Assembly: GCF_000156715.1 (NCBI RefSeq) | Contig: NZ_DS999314.1 | Span: forward strand, 63,950-127,949 | DNA length: 64,000 nt | Origin: Francisella philomiragia subsp. philomiragia ATCC 25015 | Lineage (GTDB): Bacteria; Pseudomonadota; Gammaproteobacteria; Francisellales; Francisellaceae | Direction: 5' to 3' | Position numbers and translations under genes: made by a program | Notes under the pieces: model-generated | What the model was told of the DNA's origin: nothing | What the model saw: only the letters and a program-made list of their open reading frames with translations | Database searches by the model: none | Shown here: piece by piece, positions 12,701 to 21,051 of the stretch | How the letters are laid out: the number at the start of each line of letters is the position of its first letter | Position numbering within the stretch: position 1 is the stretch's first letter

Positions 12701-13506
12701 TTGCTATGACTAGTCAAATCAAAGAGTACGGTATAACGGCCAAAGTCTATAATTGTCTGGAGGAGTATAAAGATGGTGTGAGGCTATCTTATAAGGCAAC
12801 ATTCGATGAAGCCAAGCTATGTATGCAAAAGTCTTTGAAAAGGTTAATTAAACTACGCTTACAGAATCAGTTATCAAAAAATATCAAAAGTAATGACCTA
12901 ACAAGCTTATCAATGTCGTTAAAACTAAGTGACTCAAAAGATAAAGTGATTGATAAGGCTATAGATTTGAGTTTTTTTGATAATATCGAATTGCCATATG
13001 CCAAAGTAGATTTTGAAAAATTCTATGCTTTGGGGATGCGGAAATTTGCTTCAAATAAGACCAAAGTTGAAGCATTGCTTTTAGAAATAACAAAGTTTAA
13101 GTCGCAGCTTGAAAAAAAACTAAATGTTAAAAAAATACCACTTAATTTTATCGAACTTTTTACAGATGTTAGGAATGAGCTTACTGAGCTTTTTACAGAT
13201 GATTATATATATCAACCAGTAGAGTTTTTACAGAGGTATAAATATTATCTTCAAGCCTTAGAAAATAGGCTAGAAAAAGCTAAATTAAATCTCCAAAGAG
13301 ATCGAGGGTATCAAATAGAAGTTAATGAGCTAAGATCTAGATTGGCTAAAAAAATAACAGCTAATCATATTGCTAAAAGTGAGTTGATTGGTATAAGAGT
13401 TAGTAACTTAATTCAGGAATTATGGATATCATGGTATTTGCAGAATGTTAAGACCATCGAATCAGTATCATATAAGAAAATTTTAGCTTACATAAATGAG
13501 ATATAG
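9706..13506 (+). CDS. hrpA: ATP-dependent RNA helicase HrpA
   Basis: DEAH-box RNA helicase of 1266 aa, close to E. coli HrpA (1300 aa). Motif I is GETGSGKST (residues 84-92), motif II DEAHERS (about 178), motif III SAT (about 208), then NVAETSLTVPRIKYVIDSG and motif VI QRAGRCGR near residues 325-385. The long C-terminal half matches the helicase-associated, OB and HrpA-specific C-terminal regions, with LPLEYHFDPLDERDGVTVTVP near 845. The E. coli protein is linked to mRNA processing and stalled-ribosome rescue. ATG 9706 follows directly after the small ORF. It is the last housekeeping gene before the O-polysaccharide locus. Confidence 0.95.
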   Translation: MNTNKASFNDCLNQIPTKLRGKFISAINNNKLPRQQLLTDLQLLAEQTSQKILPKITYPDLPVAEKVDDIKKLIQDNQVIVVAGETGSGKSTQLPKICLDLGLGKRGLIGHTQPRRLAARSIASRVATEIGDQSKVSFKIRFSDQTSENTLIKVMTDGVLLSEIKNDKFLSQYEVIIIDEAHERSLNIDFLLGCIKKILSYRPDLKVIITSATIDHQKFIDYFQNAKDITISGRTYPVEIRYQNDDDFEEFSLQERILYALDELGRGDVLVFLPTERDIHETLAYLNKQDLRFTEVLPLFSRLSNKDQNKIFNPEGSIRRVILATNVAETSLTVPRIKYVIDSGLARISRYSYRTKVQRLPIEKISQASANQRAGRCGRLSAGVCIRLYSEEDFNNRKEYTDPEILRTNLASVILQMLFLKLGNIQDFPFIDSPDSRFVKDGFKLLFELQAISELNYSKPKITDDGIKMAIMPLDPKLAKIVIEGHRQNTLREIVSIVSFLSVQDPRERPLNFQQKADEKHNVDKDKSSDFIAILNLANRLNSDLKGLSNREKKEYFKKNFISPVRFNEWNDIYRQIVEVVHQFKWKLSSNEKLDYENLHKAIASGFLSNIGFNYENAEYLGARGLKFFIFPGSSQFKVKPKWLLSSEIVETTKTYARNVAKIEPEWLESLAEHLIKKHYDEPIWSKKRRAVVVNERITLYGLEIVSKRSVQYAKINPQEAREIFIREALVNGDFDSKAYFYQQNLKLINQVEELENKSRRKDILVDEEIMFAHYDSFIPDDVCSGATFDKWLKSVTKEQQKGFIFDIESLMQHDAKEITQQKFPDVLTIADMHLPLEYHFDPLDERDGVTVTVPIVFINDINPAVLEWGVYGFLYDKIVALLRALPKNIRKNCVPVPTYAQAIFESIDFDKDRYSPLKSIIAKHITRIVGFVVDETVWQGDELEKHLVLNVKVVDEHGKTLAVGKDIYILKQKLKNLVAKPKQEVDETVYYDWDFSDIAMTSQIKEYGITAKVYNCLEEYKDGVRLSYKATFDEAKLCMQKSLKRLIKLRLQNQLSKNIKSNDLTSLSMSLKLSDSKDKVIDKAIDLSFFDNIELPYAKVDFEKFYALGMRKFASNKTKVEALLLEITKFKSQLEKKLNVKKIPLNFIELFTDVRNELTELFTDDYIYQPVEFLQRYKYYLQALENRLEKAKLNLQRDRGYQIEVNELRSRLAKKITANHIAKSELIGIRVSNLIQELWISWYLQNVKTIESVSYKKILAYINEI

Positions 13507-13516
13507 CTAGGATACT

Positions 13517-13526
13517 TTGATATAAT
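13517..13526 (+). promoter_or_regulatory. Candidate -10 element upstream of wbtA
   Basis: A TTGATATAAT stretch with a perfect TATAAT hexamer (13521-13526) lies 29 bases before the wbtA start in the 49-bp gap after hrpA. No good -35 hexamer sits 16-18 bases upstream, so this is only a possible promoter for the O-polysaccharide operon. Read-through from hrpA is the alternative. Confidence 0.3.
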
Positions 13527-13555
13527 TAATAAACTATAGGTATTATTTTTGCTTT

Positions 13556-15298
13556 ATGAAATATTTGTACGATAAGAGAGTTCTTAATTTTGCAGTGATT
13601 ATAGTTCTGACTATTGTGACTGTTAACTGGACTTCTTATATTTTTAAGCAAGATGTTAATACATATCTTTTACTTACGCTTATTTTTTTGAGATGTTTGA
13701 CATCTTTTTTACTTTTGCGTGATTATATGGCTAGTTGGCGTAAGTCGACACAGAAGACCTTTTTGCGTAAAGTTTTTATCAATGTTCCTGTGTTTTTTAT
13801 CGTTGCTTTTGCCTTTTATGGTCAGGTTAGATTTGCACTTATTTTCTCTGAGTTTTTATCTTATGTGTTTTTAATCAATTTGAGTGTATATTTTTATTGG
13901 TACCTTACAAATAGAAGTCAAATAGAGAAAACGAAAACAGCTGTCATTTATGGGGCGGGCGCAGCTGGAACAAAAATAGCTCAAGAGTTATCAGCGACAG
14001 GTTATCGTATCAAATTTTTTGTTGATGATGATAAGGCGCTACAAAAGAGAAGTATTGATGGCAAGAGAGTTTTATCAAGCTCGAAGTTGCGTAAAGAGCT
14101 ACGTTCTTCAAGGTTTGACTTGTTAGTTGTTGCACTGCCTAAAAGCGCTAATCATATAGTTAAGAAAATTTATAAAAAACTAGAATCAAACTTTAATCAG
14201 ATTAGGATTATGCCTCCTCTTGAGGATGTACTTCAAGACGAAAGTTTTATGTCGCAACTAAAGCCTGTTTCAGTATATGATCTTCTATCAAGAGATTCTA
14301 AAAGCCTTGATCAAAAATCTATCTCAAAATTTATCAAAGATAAGGTTATCCTAGTCACAGGTGCTGGTGGTAGTATAGGATCTGAGATTGTTAGACAATG
14401 TATTAAGTATGAGGCAAAACAGATAGTTCTACTTGATCATAGTGAGTTTAATTTATATAAGATTACAGAAGAATGTCATGGATATAATATCAAAAGTATC
14501 CTATGCTCAGTATGTGATCGAGAATCATTTGCTAAAGTTTTTAGCAAATATTCGCCAAATATAGTTTTTCATGCAGCGGCATATAAACATGTTCCTTTGG
14601 TTGAGGAGAATATATCTCGAGCTATCAGAAATAATATTCTAGGCACAAAAAATGCTATAGATTTAGCTATTGATTCAGGGGTTGGCTCATTTATTCTAAT
14701 ATCTACAGATAAAGCTGTGCGTCCAACTAATGTTATGGGGGCTACCAAAAGGGTTTGTGAGTTATACTTACAAAATGTTGATCCAAAAAATACCAAGCTT
14801 GCTGCTGTTAGGTTTGGTAATGTGCTAGGAAGTAGTGGTAGTGTTATACCAAAATTTGAAGAGCAAATCAGAAACGGTGGTCCTGTTACTGTCACTCACC
14901 CAGAGATTACAAGATATTTTATGCTTATACCGGAAGCGTGTGAGTTAGTATTACAAGCTGGAGCTATTGCCAAAAACTCCGAAGTTTTTGTGTTAGATAT
15001 GGGTCAGCCTGTTAAGATATTAGATCTTGCTAAGCAGTTTATCAAACTATCAGGTAGAGATGATATCAATATCGAAATAATAGGTCTCCGTCCAGGTGAG
15101 AAACTGTATGAAGAGCTACTTATTGATGAAAACGATATTAGTACTGAATACAAAGATATTTTCATTGGTAAAAGAACTTTTTATGATTTTGAAGAGTTAG
15201 AGAATAATCTTCAGGAATTGTTTGTATTACAACCAGATAAGCAGCTAGAATTGTTGAAGAAGATTGTTCCAGAGTTTGATCATAAGTTAAATGGGTAG
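13556..15298 (+). CDS. wbtA: WbtA: membrane-bound UDP-HexNAc 4,6-dehydratase (PglF/WbpM/CapD family)
   Basis: A 580-aa polysaccharide biosynthesis dehydratase. The N-terminus carries about four hydrophobic segments within residues 8-120, followed by a CoA-binding-like Rossmann region (VIYGAGAAGTKIA, about 131). The catalytic SDR domain has TGAGGSIGSEI near 267, and STDKAVRPTNVMGATKR near 383 supplies the catalytic Met/Lys pair of the WbpM/PglF type. It should convert UDP-GlcNAc to the 4-keto-6-deoxy intermediate used for QuiNAc-type sugars. Length and position (first gene, followed by wbtB and wbtC) agree with Francisella WbtA. The ribosome site before ATG 13556 is weak. Confidence 0.9.
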   Translation: MKYLYDKRVLNFAVIIVLTIVTVNWTSYIFKQDVNTYLLLTLIFLRCLTSFLLLRDYMASWRKSTQKTFLRKVFINVPVFFIVAFAFYGQVRFALIFSEFLSYVFLINLSVYFYWYLTNRSQIEKTKTAVIYGAGAAGTKIAQELSATGYRIKFFVDDDKALQKRSIDGKRVLSSSKLRKELRSSRFDLLVVALPKSANHIVKKIYKKLESNFNQIRIMPPLEDVLQDESFMSQLKPVSVYDLLSRDSKSLDQKSISKFIKDKVILVTGAGGSIGSEIVRQCIKYEAKQIVLLDHSEFNLYKITEECHGYNIKSILCSVCDRESFAKVFSKYSPNIVFHAAAYKHVPLVEENISRAIRNNILGTKNAIDLAIDSGVGSFILISTDKAVRPTNVMGATKRVCELYLQNVDPKNTKLAAVRFGNVLGSSGSVIPKFEEQIRNGGPVTVTHPEITRYFMLIPEACELVLQAGAIAKNSEVFVLDMGQPVKILDLAKQFIKLSGRDDINIEIIGLRPGEKLYEELLIDENDISTEYKDIFIGKRTFYDFEELENNLQELFVLQPDKQLELLKKIVPEFDHKLNG

Positions 15299-15304
15299 AT
15301 AATT

Positions 15305-15925
15305 ATGTTGTATAAGTTTCTAAAAAGATTTTTGGATATTGTTTTGTCTTTCGTGGGTTTGGTTCTTTTAAGTCCAGTATTTTTGATTGTTGTATTAATG
15401 ATAAAAAAAGACTCAAAAGGTCCGATACTCTTTAAGCAGAAGCGTTATGGTAAGGGTAAGAAGTTCTTTTATATATACAAATTTAGAACAATGTATATAG
15501 ATACACCTAAAGATATGCCGACACACTTATTACAAGATCCGTCTAAATGTATTACAAAGGTTGGAGCTTTTTTGAGAAAGACCTCTTTAGATGAGTTGCC
15601 TCAGATTATAAATATCCTAAAAGGTGAAATGAGTATCGTTGGACCGAGACCTGCATTATGGAATCAAGACGATTTGATCGCTGAGCGAGAGAAGTATGGT
15701 GCCAATGATGTGCCTGTTGGATTGACTGGGTGGGCACAAATCAATGGTCGTGATGAGTTGCCGATTGCTCAAAAAGCCAAACTTGATGGTGATTATGTCA
15801 AATACAAAAGTACATGGTTTGATATTAAATGCATATTTTTGACAGTCTTTTCAGTATTTGCTAGTAAAGGCGTAGTTGAAGGTGGTACTGGTTCACTAGA
15901 TAACAAAAAAGATAATAAGAAATAA
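15305..15925 (+). CDS. wbtB: WbtB: initiating undecaprenyl-phosphate sugar transferase
   Basis: A 206-aa bacterial sugar transferase of the PglC-like monotopic phosphoglycosyltransferase class. A hydrophobic membrane segment (about 8-30) is followed by FKQKRYGKGKKFFYIYKFRT. The catalytic Asp-Glu dyad is in KTSLDELPQIINILKGEMS (about residues 97-98), followed by SIVGPRPAL and VPVGLTGWAQINGRDELP. It should move a sugar phosphate from UDP-sugar to undecaprenyl phosphate at the inner membrane, starting each O-polysaccharide chain. It begins six bases after wbtA and its stop overlaps the wbtC start by one base (TAATG). The substrate is probably the WbtA/WbtC product; this is inferred from position. 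Confidence 0.9.
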   Translation: MLYKFLKRFLDIVLSFVGLVLLSPVFLIVVLMIKKDSKGPILFKQKRYGKGKKFFYIYKFRTMYIDTPKDMPTHLLQDPSKCITKVGAFLRKTSLDELPQIINILKGEMSIVGPRPALWNQDDLIAEREKYGANDVPVGLTGWAQINGRDELPIAQKAKLDGDYVKYKSTWFDIKCIFLTVFSVFASKGVVEGGTGSLDNKKDNKK

Positions 15926-16710
15926 TGAAAAAAGTTTTGATAACTGGTTTAAATAGTTATATTGGTAATTCTTTTGAGAAGAATTGCGGAGATGATTTTA
16001 TAATCGAAAAAATATCACTAAAAGATGAATCATGGCAAACATTAGGCTTTAGTAAATATGATGCTATATTGCATGTTGCTGGCATTGCACATACTTCAAA
16101 AGATCCTTCTTTAAAAGATAAATACTATGCTGTAAATACTGAATTAACTTATGAGTTAGCTAAGATAGCTAAAAACTCAGGTGTCAAACAGTTTGTGTTT
16201 ATGAGTAGTATAATTGTATACGGTGATAGTTCACTAATTGGGCAGCAAAAAATCATCACAAAAGATACTCAGCCGCGACCGGATGATTTTTATGGAGATA
16301 GTAAGCTTCAAGCAGAGCTTAAGCTAAAAACTTTAGTATCAGAAGATTTTAGTGTTGCGATAGTCAGACCACCGATGGTGTATGGTGATGGCTCAAAAGG
16401 TAACTATCCTAAGCTTGTTAAACTTGCCAAGTATGCTTTTATCTTCCCTAAAATAGCAAATCAGAGAAGTGTGATACATATTGATAACCTTACTAGTCAA
16501 TTGAAAGATATTATAAGCAATAATTATGCAGGGACATTCTTGCCTCAAGATGATAAGTATTTCTGTACATCTGAATTTATCAAAGAGTATCGACAAAAAA
16601 TGGGTAAAAAAACATATTTAACAGCCATTTTTAACCCATTAATTAAATTACTGGCAATCAAGATAGGGTTTTTGAATAAAGTTTTTGGTAGTATGGTATA
16701 CAAGAAGTAG
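15925..16710 (+). CDS. wbtC: WbtC: SDR-family NAD-dependent epimerase/reductase
   Basis: A 261-aa extended short-chain dehydrogenase. The nucleotide motif TGLNSYIG (residues 6-13) is at the N-terminus. MSSIIVYGDSS (about 93) gives the catalytic Ser region and FYGDSK (about 113) the YxxxK pair. The Francisella homologue has been labelled UDP-glucose 4-epimerase. Next to WbtA and WbtB, reduction of UDP-4-keto-6-deoxy-HexNAc to UDP-QuiNAc or a stereoisomer is an equally reasonable role, as for RmlD/WbpV-like reductases. The start overlaps the wbtB stop. A 100-bp gap before manC ends this first block. Confidence 0.85.
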   Translation: MKKVLITGLNSYIGNSFEKNCGDDFIIEKISLKDESWQTLGFSKYDAILHVAGIAHTSKDPSLKDKYYAVNTELTYELAKIAKNSGVKQFVFMSSIIVYGDSSLIGQQKIITKDTQPRPDDFYGDSKLQAELKLKTLVSEDFSVAIVRPPMVYGDGSKGNYPKLVKLAKYAFIFPKIANQRSVIHIDNLTSQLKDIISNNYAGTFLPQDDKYFCTSEFIKEYRQKMGKKTYLTAIFNPLIKLLAIKIGFLNKVFGSMVYKK

Positions 16711-16810
16711 CATATTTAGACTGTTTTGGTTTGTAGAAAAATGCTTTTAAAAGTAATATAATTTCAGGATGTATGGTTTCGTTGTCTAAAGCGACATTAG
16801 AGGAGTGGTA

Positions 16811-18184
16811 GTGATAAACCTAATACTTTGTGGTGGTAGTGGTACTAGGCTTTGGCCTATTAGTAGGAAACTACTACCAAAACAGTTTGTGAAGATGTTT
16901 AGTGATAAATCACTGTTTCAATTAACTGTTGAGAGAAATTCTAGTTTGTGTGATTCAACAATGGTGGTCTCAAATGAGGGGCAATTATTTTTAGCAAAAG
17001 ATCAGTTAGATGAGCTAGGTATTCTAGATAAAAGTATATTTCTAGAAGAGCCTGTTGGTAGAGATACAGCTCCTGCAATTGCTCTGGCATGTATGAAATT
17101 AGATCCGCAAGAAATAGTATTTGTAACTCCATCAGATCATGTTATTAATGTTGATGATGAGTATAGAGGTATTTTAGTTCAAGCTAAGAAATTAGCTAAA
17201 GAAGGTTCTCTTGTTACATTTGGTATTACACCAACTTTTGCTAATACCGGATTTGGCTATATCAAGTCAGCTGGTAATTTTGATGTAGAGAGTTTCCATG
17301 AGAAGCCAAATGCTGCTACAGCAGAGAAGTTTTTGGCAGATGGCTCATATTACTGGAACTCGGGGATGTTTATGTTTCAGGCAGGAGTTTTCTTAGAAGA
17401 GCTAAAAAAATATTCTCCAGAAATATATGATGCGTGTGTTCAAGCATATAATAATAGCGACCTAGATAATTCAGATGCTATTAAGTATGATGATATGATG
17501 AGTATTCCAGCAAAGTCGATAGACTACGCTGTGATGGAGAAATCCAACAAAATAAAGATGGTTGTTGCTGATATTGTTTGGAATGATGTGGGCAGCTTTG
17601 ACTCGCTATTTGATCAATTACCTAAAGATGACAACAATAACACGATAAATAGTAATCATATTAGTATTGATAGTAAAAATAACCTGATCCATAGTGAAAA
17701 AGGTCCTAAAAAGGTTGCTACTATTGGGGTGGAAGATCTGATAGTTGTCGATAGTGGCGATGCTCTGTTGATTGCTAAAAAAGGTAGCTCTCAACGAGTT
17801 AAAGAGGTTGTTGAGCTTCTAAGTGACGATCTTAAAAACATCCATTTAACAGCACATAGACCTTGGGGTACATATACTGTGCTAGAGGATACTCCTGGTT
17901 ATAAAATCAAGAAGATAGAGGTTAAACCATGTAAGAGGTTATCTTTACAAAAGCATTATCACCGTAGCGAACATTGGATAGTTGTCTCAGGTACTGCTAC
18001 AGTGACTAAGGGAGATCAGGAGTTTATTGTTAGACCTAATGAATCTGTGTATATTCGTATGGGTGAGGTGCATAGGTTAGCAAATAATGGTAAGATTCCA
18101 GTAGTACTGATAGAGGCACAAGTCGGTGAGTACACCGGTGAAGATGATATCGTTAGATTAGAAGATGATTTTAATAGAATTTAA
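16811..18184 (+). CDS. manC: Mannose-1-phosphate guanylyltransferase / mannose-6-phosphate isomerase
   Basis: Bifunctional enzyme for GDP-mannose synthesis, about 457 aa. I choose GTG 16811 because GAGGAG lies five bases upstream; an in-frame GTG at 16805 overlaps that site. The pyrophosphorylase signature CGGSGTRLWPISRKLLPKQ is at the N-terminus, followed by VTPSDHVI (about 114), FHEKPN (about 160) and YYWNSGMFMF (about 178). The C-terminal cupin domain (about 350-450) holds the isomerase motif KPCKRLSLQKHYHRSEHWIV. The product feeds Gmd/Fcl and any mannosyltransferase. manB, the partner gene, lies 23 kb downstream at the other end of the cluster, as in Francisella wbt loci. Confidence 0.93.
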   Translation: MINLILCGGSGTRLWPISRKLLPKQFVKMFSDKSLFQLTVERNSSLCDSTMVVSNEGQLFLAKDQLDELGILDKSIFLEEPVGRDTAPAIALACMKLDPQEIVFVTPSDHVINVDDEYRGILVQAKKLAKEGSLVTFGITPTFANTGFGYIKSAGNFDVESFHEKPNAATAEKFLADGSYYWNSGMFMFQAGVFLEELKKYSPEIYDACVQAYNNSDLDNSDAIKYDDMMSIPAKSIDYAVMEKSNKIKMVVADIVWNDVGSFDSLFDQLPKDDNNNTINSNHISIDSKNNLIHSEKGPKKVATIGVEDLIVVDSGDALLIAKKGSSQRVKEVVELLSDDLKNIHLTAHRPWGTYTVLEDTPGYKIKKIEVKPCKRLSLQKHYHRSEHWIVVSGTATVTKGDQEFIVRPNESVYIRMGEVHRLANNGKIPVVLIEAQVGEYTGEDDIVRLEDDFNRI

Positions 18185-18212
18185 TTTAATAAAGTAAATA
18201 TAAGGATTGCAA

Positions 18213-19352
18213 ATGAAAAAAGTAGCATTAATTACAGGTATTACTGGTCAAGATGGTTCATATTTGGCTGAGTTTTTATTAAAAAAAGGCTATGTTGTTC
18301 ATGGTATCAAAAGAAGAAGTTCGCTTTTTAATACTGATAGAATCGACCACTTATACCAAGATCCTCATGTTGAGAATAGAAATTTAATTCTACACTATGG
18401 TGATATGACTGATTCTATGAATCTAACGAGAATCATTGCTGATACTCAACCAGATGAGATCTATAACTTAGCTGCGATGAGTCATGTGCATGTATCTTTT
18501 GAGACTCCAGAATATGTTGCTAATGCTGATGGTACTGGTACTTTGAGAATCTTAGAAGCTGTTAGACTTCTTGGTTTAGAGAAGAGGACTAAGATCTATC
18601 AAGCAAGTACGTCTGAGCTTTATGGTAAGGTTCAAGCAATTCCGCAAAGTGAGACTACACCGTTTTATCCAAGATCACCTTATGCGGTAGCTAAGATGTA
18701 TGCATTTTGGATTACAGTTAACTATAGAGAAGCTTATGGTATGTTTGCTTGTAATGGTATTTTGTTTAACCATGAGTCTCCAGTGCGTGGAGAGACTTTC
18801 GTGACTAGGAAGATTACAAGAGCGGCATCTAAGATAGCACTTAACCTTCAAGATAAGCTGTATCTAGGTAATTTAGATGCTAAAAGAGACTGGGGTCATG
18901 CGAAAGACTACGTAAGAATGATGTGGATGATTCTGCAAGCTGATCAGCCAGAAGACTGGGTAATTGCTACTGGTCAGACTACTACAGTTAGAGATTTTGT
19001 TAAATTATCATTTGCTTATGCAGGTATACATTTAAGATTTGAAAATGAAGGTGTTGATGAGATTGGTGTGGTTTATTCTGTAGATTTAGCTAGAGCTGAA
19101 AAAGTAGGTGTTGACCTATCTCATATCACAGAAGGTCAAGTAGTAGTTTGTGTAGATCCTAGATATTTCAGACCTACAGAAGTAGATCTATTATTAGGTG
19201 ATCCTACAAAAGCGGAACAAAAGCTTGGCTGGAACAGAGAGTATGACCTAAAAGATCTTGTTGATGATATGATGCAAAGCGATCTTAAATTAATGACGAA
19301 AGATGTTTACCTAAAAGAAGGTGGCTATAGAATAAATAGTTACTTCGAGTAA
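18213..19352 (+). CDS. gmd: GDP-mannose 4,6-dehydratase
   Basis: Converts GDP-D-mannose to GDP-4-keto-6-deoxymannose. ATG 18213 with AAGGA seven bases upstream gives 379 aa, the usual Gmd length. The N-terminal NADP motif [16 protein letters not shown] is followed by [17 protein letters not shown], both Gmd hallmarks. The catalytic Thr/Ser, Tyr and Lys lie in STSELYGKV and [13 protein letters not shown] (about 127-160), and [17 protein letters not shown] follows. It lies 28 bp after manC and is followed, across a four-helix-bundle insertion, by fcl. The two enzymes together should make GDP-L-fucose. Confidence 0.95.
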   Translation: MKKVALITGITGQDGSYLAEFLLKKGYVVHGIKRRSSLFNTDRIDHLYQDPHVENRNLILHYGDMTDSMNLTRIIADTQPDEIYNLAAMSHVHVSFETPEYVANADGTGTLRILEAVRLLGLEKRTKIYQASTSELYGKVQAIPQSETTPFYPRSPYAVAKMYAFWITVNYREAYGMFACNGILFNHESPVRGETFVTRKITRAASKIALNLQDKLYLGNLDAKRDWGHAKDYVRMMWMILQADQPEDWVIATGQTTTVRDFVKLSFAYAGIHLRFENEGVDEIGVVYSVDLARAEKVGVDLSHITEGQVVVCVDPRYFRPTEVDLLLGDPTKAEQKLGWNREYDLKDLVDDMMQSDLKLMTKDVYLKEGGYRINSYFE

Positions 19353-19360
19353 TTTTTATA

Positions 19361-19388
19361 AATTCTAAATGCTAAATTTTAAATTCTA
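19361..19388 (+). repeat. Degenerate 7-bp tandem repeat, four units of AATTCTA type
   Basis: Reads AATTCTA-AATGCTA-AATTTTA-AATTCTA, four adjoining heptamers, in the short gap between the gmd stop and the four-helix-bundle gene. It matches in period and first bases the AATTCAA array that follows that gene, so the small gene is bracketed by related heptamer arrays. Copy boundaries are exact by eye; origin and function are unknown. Confidence 0.75.
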
Positions 19389-19398
19389 AGTAAAATCC

Positions 19399-19683
19399 AT
19401 GAATGATAATCTTATACTTGATAAATCGTTTAACTTCTCGATTAGAGTTGTTAAACTTTATAAATATCTATGTGAGAATAAGAAAGGGTATGTTTTATCT
19501 AAACAACTAGTTCGTTCTGGCACGTCAATAGGTGCTAATATTAATGAGGCTCAAGCTGGTCAATCAAAAGCTGACTTTATTGCCAGAATGTGTATAGCTA
19601 GCAAAGAAGCAAGAGAAACCAAGTATTGGATAAACCTTCTTATTAAAACAGATTATTTGGACAAAGATGATAAGTATGTTTAG
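19399..19683 (+). CDS. Four-helix-bundle (S23/IVP-like) protein, probably truncated by a nonsense codon
   Basis: A 94-aa member of the four-helix-bundle family related to proteins encoded in 23S rRNA intervening sequences. Recognisable family blocks are LDKSFNFSIRVVKLYKYLCE, SKQLVRSGTSIGANINEAQA and SKADFIARMCIASKEARETK. The family is usually about 115-125 aa. After the TAG at 19681-19683 the same frame continues about 20 codons with a family-like last helix (SIVDDIDEINKHNKNL), so a single base change to a stop is likely. The gene sits between gmd and fcl, bracketed by 7-bp repeat arrays, and splits what is normally a gmd-fcl pair. The function of such proteins is unknown. Confidence 0.7.
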   Translation: MNDNLILDKSFNFSIRVVKLYKYLCENKKGYVLSKQLVRSGTSIGANINEAQAGQSKADFIARMCIASKEARETKYWINLLIKTDYLDKDDKYV

Positions 19684-19775
19684 TCAATTGTCGATGATAT
19701 TGATGAAATTAACAAGCATAATAAAAACCTGTCAAAACAAAATTTAAATTTCTCACGAACTTGGGTGGAAAATAG

Positions 19776-20915
19776 ATGGAAAATAATTCAAAATTCAAAA
19801 TTCAAAATTCAACATTAGATAAATCTGCTAAGATTTATGTGGCTGGTCACAGAGGTTTAGTTGGCTCAGCTATTGTTAAAAATCTGCAATCTAAGGGTTA
19901 TACTAATCTTGTCATGAGGACTCATGCAGAGCTTGATTTAACTAATCAAAAGGCTGTTGAGGATTTTTTCAAGACTGAAAAGCCTGAATATGTAATTTTA
20001 GCAGCTGCTAAAGTTGGTGGAATTATTGCGAACAATACTTATCGAGCAGAATTTATCTACGATAATATTCAGATTCAAAATAATGTTATCCATCAAAGTT
20101 ATGTAAATGGTGTGAAGAAGCTTCTATTTTTGGGTAGTACATGTATCTATCCTAAAGAAGCTCCGCAACCAATGTTTGAAAACTGTTTACTTACTAGTCC
20201 TCTAGAGTATACTAATGAGCCATATGCTATCGCTAAGATAGCTGGTATCAAGATGTGTGAGAGCTATAATTTGCAGTATGGCACAAACTTTATATCTGTG
20301 ATGCCAACAAATCTATACGGGCCTAATGATAATTTCGATCTTGAGAAATCTCATGTTTTACCAGCTCTAATTAGAAAGGCTCACTTAGGTAAATGTCTTG
20401 AAAACAATGACTGGGATGCTATTAGAGCTGATATAAAAACTAGTCCTATTGAAGGTGTGGATCACAACTCATCACAAGAAGAAATTTTAGCTATCTTAGA
20501 GAAGTACGGTATACAATTAAGCATTGAAAATTCAAAATTCAACACTGCCATTGAGATATGGGGAACAGGTAAGCCAAGAAGAGAATTTTTATACTCTGAA
20601 GATATGGCTGATGCCTGTGTGTTTTTATTAGAAAATAGAGACTTCAAGGATACCTATTCTAAGGACGCTAAAGAGATAAGAAATACTCATATTAATATCG
20701 GTACTGGGGTTGATATCTCTATCAAAGAGCTTGCACAGCTTATCATGGGTGTAATTAGCTTCAAAGGTGAGCTTAAGTTTAATGTGGATAAGCCAGATGG
20801 TACTATGGTCAAGCTTACTGATCCATCTAAACTACATTCTCTTGGTTGGAAGCATAGAGTAGAGCTTGAAGATGGTATTAGAAAAGTTTACGACTGGTAT
20901 CTTTCTAAGTCATAA
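19776..20915 (+). CDS. fcl: GDP-L-fucose synthase (GDP-4-keto-6-deoxymannose epimerase/reductase)
   Basis: A 379-aa extended SDR that epimerises and reduces the Gmd product. The conserved fold begins at [16 protein letters not shown] (about residue 19). STCIYP (about 123) and YAIAKIAG (about 151) carry the catalytic Ser, Tyr and Lys; [20 protein letters not shown] is near 265. The first 17 or so residues have no family counterpart and are encoded mostly by a perfect (AATTCAA)4 array. ATG 19776 is the only clear start, with a weak GGTGGA site before it, so the array lies between start and enzyme. An insertion near residue 250 ([10 protein letters not shown]) is encoded by two further heptamers. 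Loss or gain of one heptamer would abolish the frame. Confidence 0.9.
   Translation: MENNSKFKIQNSTLDKSAKIYVAGHRGLVGSAIVKNLQSKGYTNLVMRTHAELDLTNQKAVEDFFKTEKPEYVILAAAKVGGIIANNTYRAEFIYDNIQIQNNVIHQSYVNGVKKLLFLGSTCIYPKEAPQPMFENCLLTSPLEYTNEPYAIAKIAGIKMCESYNLQYGTNFISVMPTNLYGPNDNFDLEKSHVLPALIRKAHLGKCLENNDWDAIRADIKTSPIEGVDHNSSQEEILAILEKYGIQLSIENSKFNTAIEIWGTGKPRREFLYSEDMADACVFLLENRDFKDTYSKDAKEIRNTHINIGTGVDISIKELAQLIMGVISFKGELKFNVDKPDGTMVKLTDPSKLHSLGWKHRVELEDGIRKVYDWYLSKS
19785..19812 (+). repeat. Perfect 7-bp tandem repeat (AATTCAA)x4 inside the 5' end of fcl
   Basis: Four exact consecutive copies of AATTCAA start nine bases after the first base of the fcl start codon. Because 7 is not a multiple of 3, slippage by one or two units would frameshift fcl, whereas three units would not. 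This is the geometry of a contingency locus. Whether copy number actually varies cannot be judged from one sequence. Confidence 0.85.
20522..20542 (+). repeat. Two further AATTCAA heptamers within fcl
   Basis: CATTGAA-AATTCAA-AATTCAA, with two exact heptamers (20529-20542) preceded by a related one. They encode part of a short low-complexity insertion (IENSKFN) ahead of the conserved [11 protein letters not shown] block. They show that the heptamer can sit in an expressed gene without breaking its frame. Confidence 0.65.
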
Positions 20916-20981
20916 CTTTTAATCTTAATTTTATCTATAACCTTTTTTCCTACAATATTTTCAGTATACCAAGTACTTAGA

Positions 20982-21010
20982 TTGAAATTTTAGATTGCTA
21001 TTCGTATACT
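20982..21010 (+). promoter_or_regulatory. Sigma70-like promoter upstream of rfbA
   Basis: TTGAAA (20982-20987), 17-bp spacer, TATACT (21005-21010). Both hexamers are close to consensus and the -10 ends 41 bases before the rfbA ATG. It lies in the 136-bp gap that follows fcl, so the dTDP-sugar block probably has its own transcription start. Confidence 0.55.
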
Positions 21011-21051
21011 ATCTCGTATATATCTATTCATTTTTCTTTTGGTGTTTTGTT

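Noticed and set aside
14569-14895. 108-codon minus-strand ORF inside wbtA
   Set aside because: Overlaps the conserved catalytic SDR domain of WbtA; no start signal.
16726-16762. Promoter for manC
   Set aside because: TATAAT at 16757-16762 is good, but no -35 lies at 16-18 bp; the nearest TTG-containing hexamer is 20 bp away.
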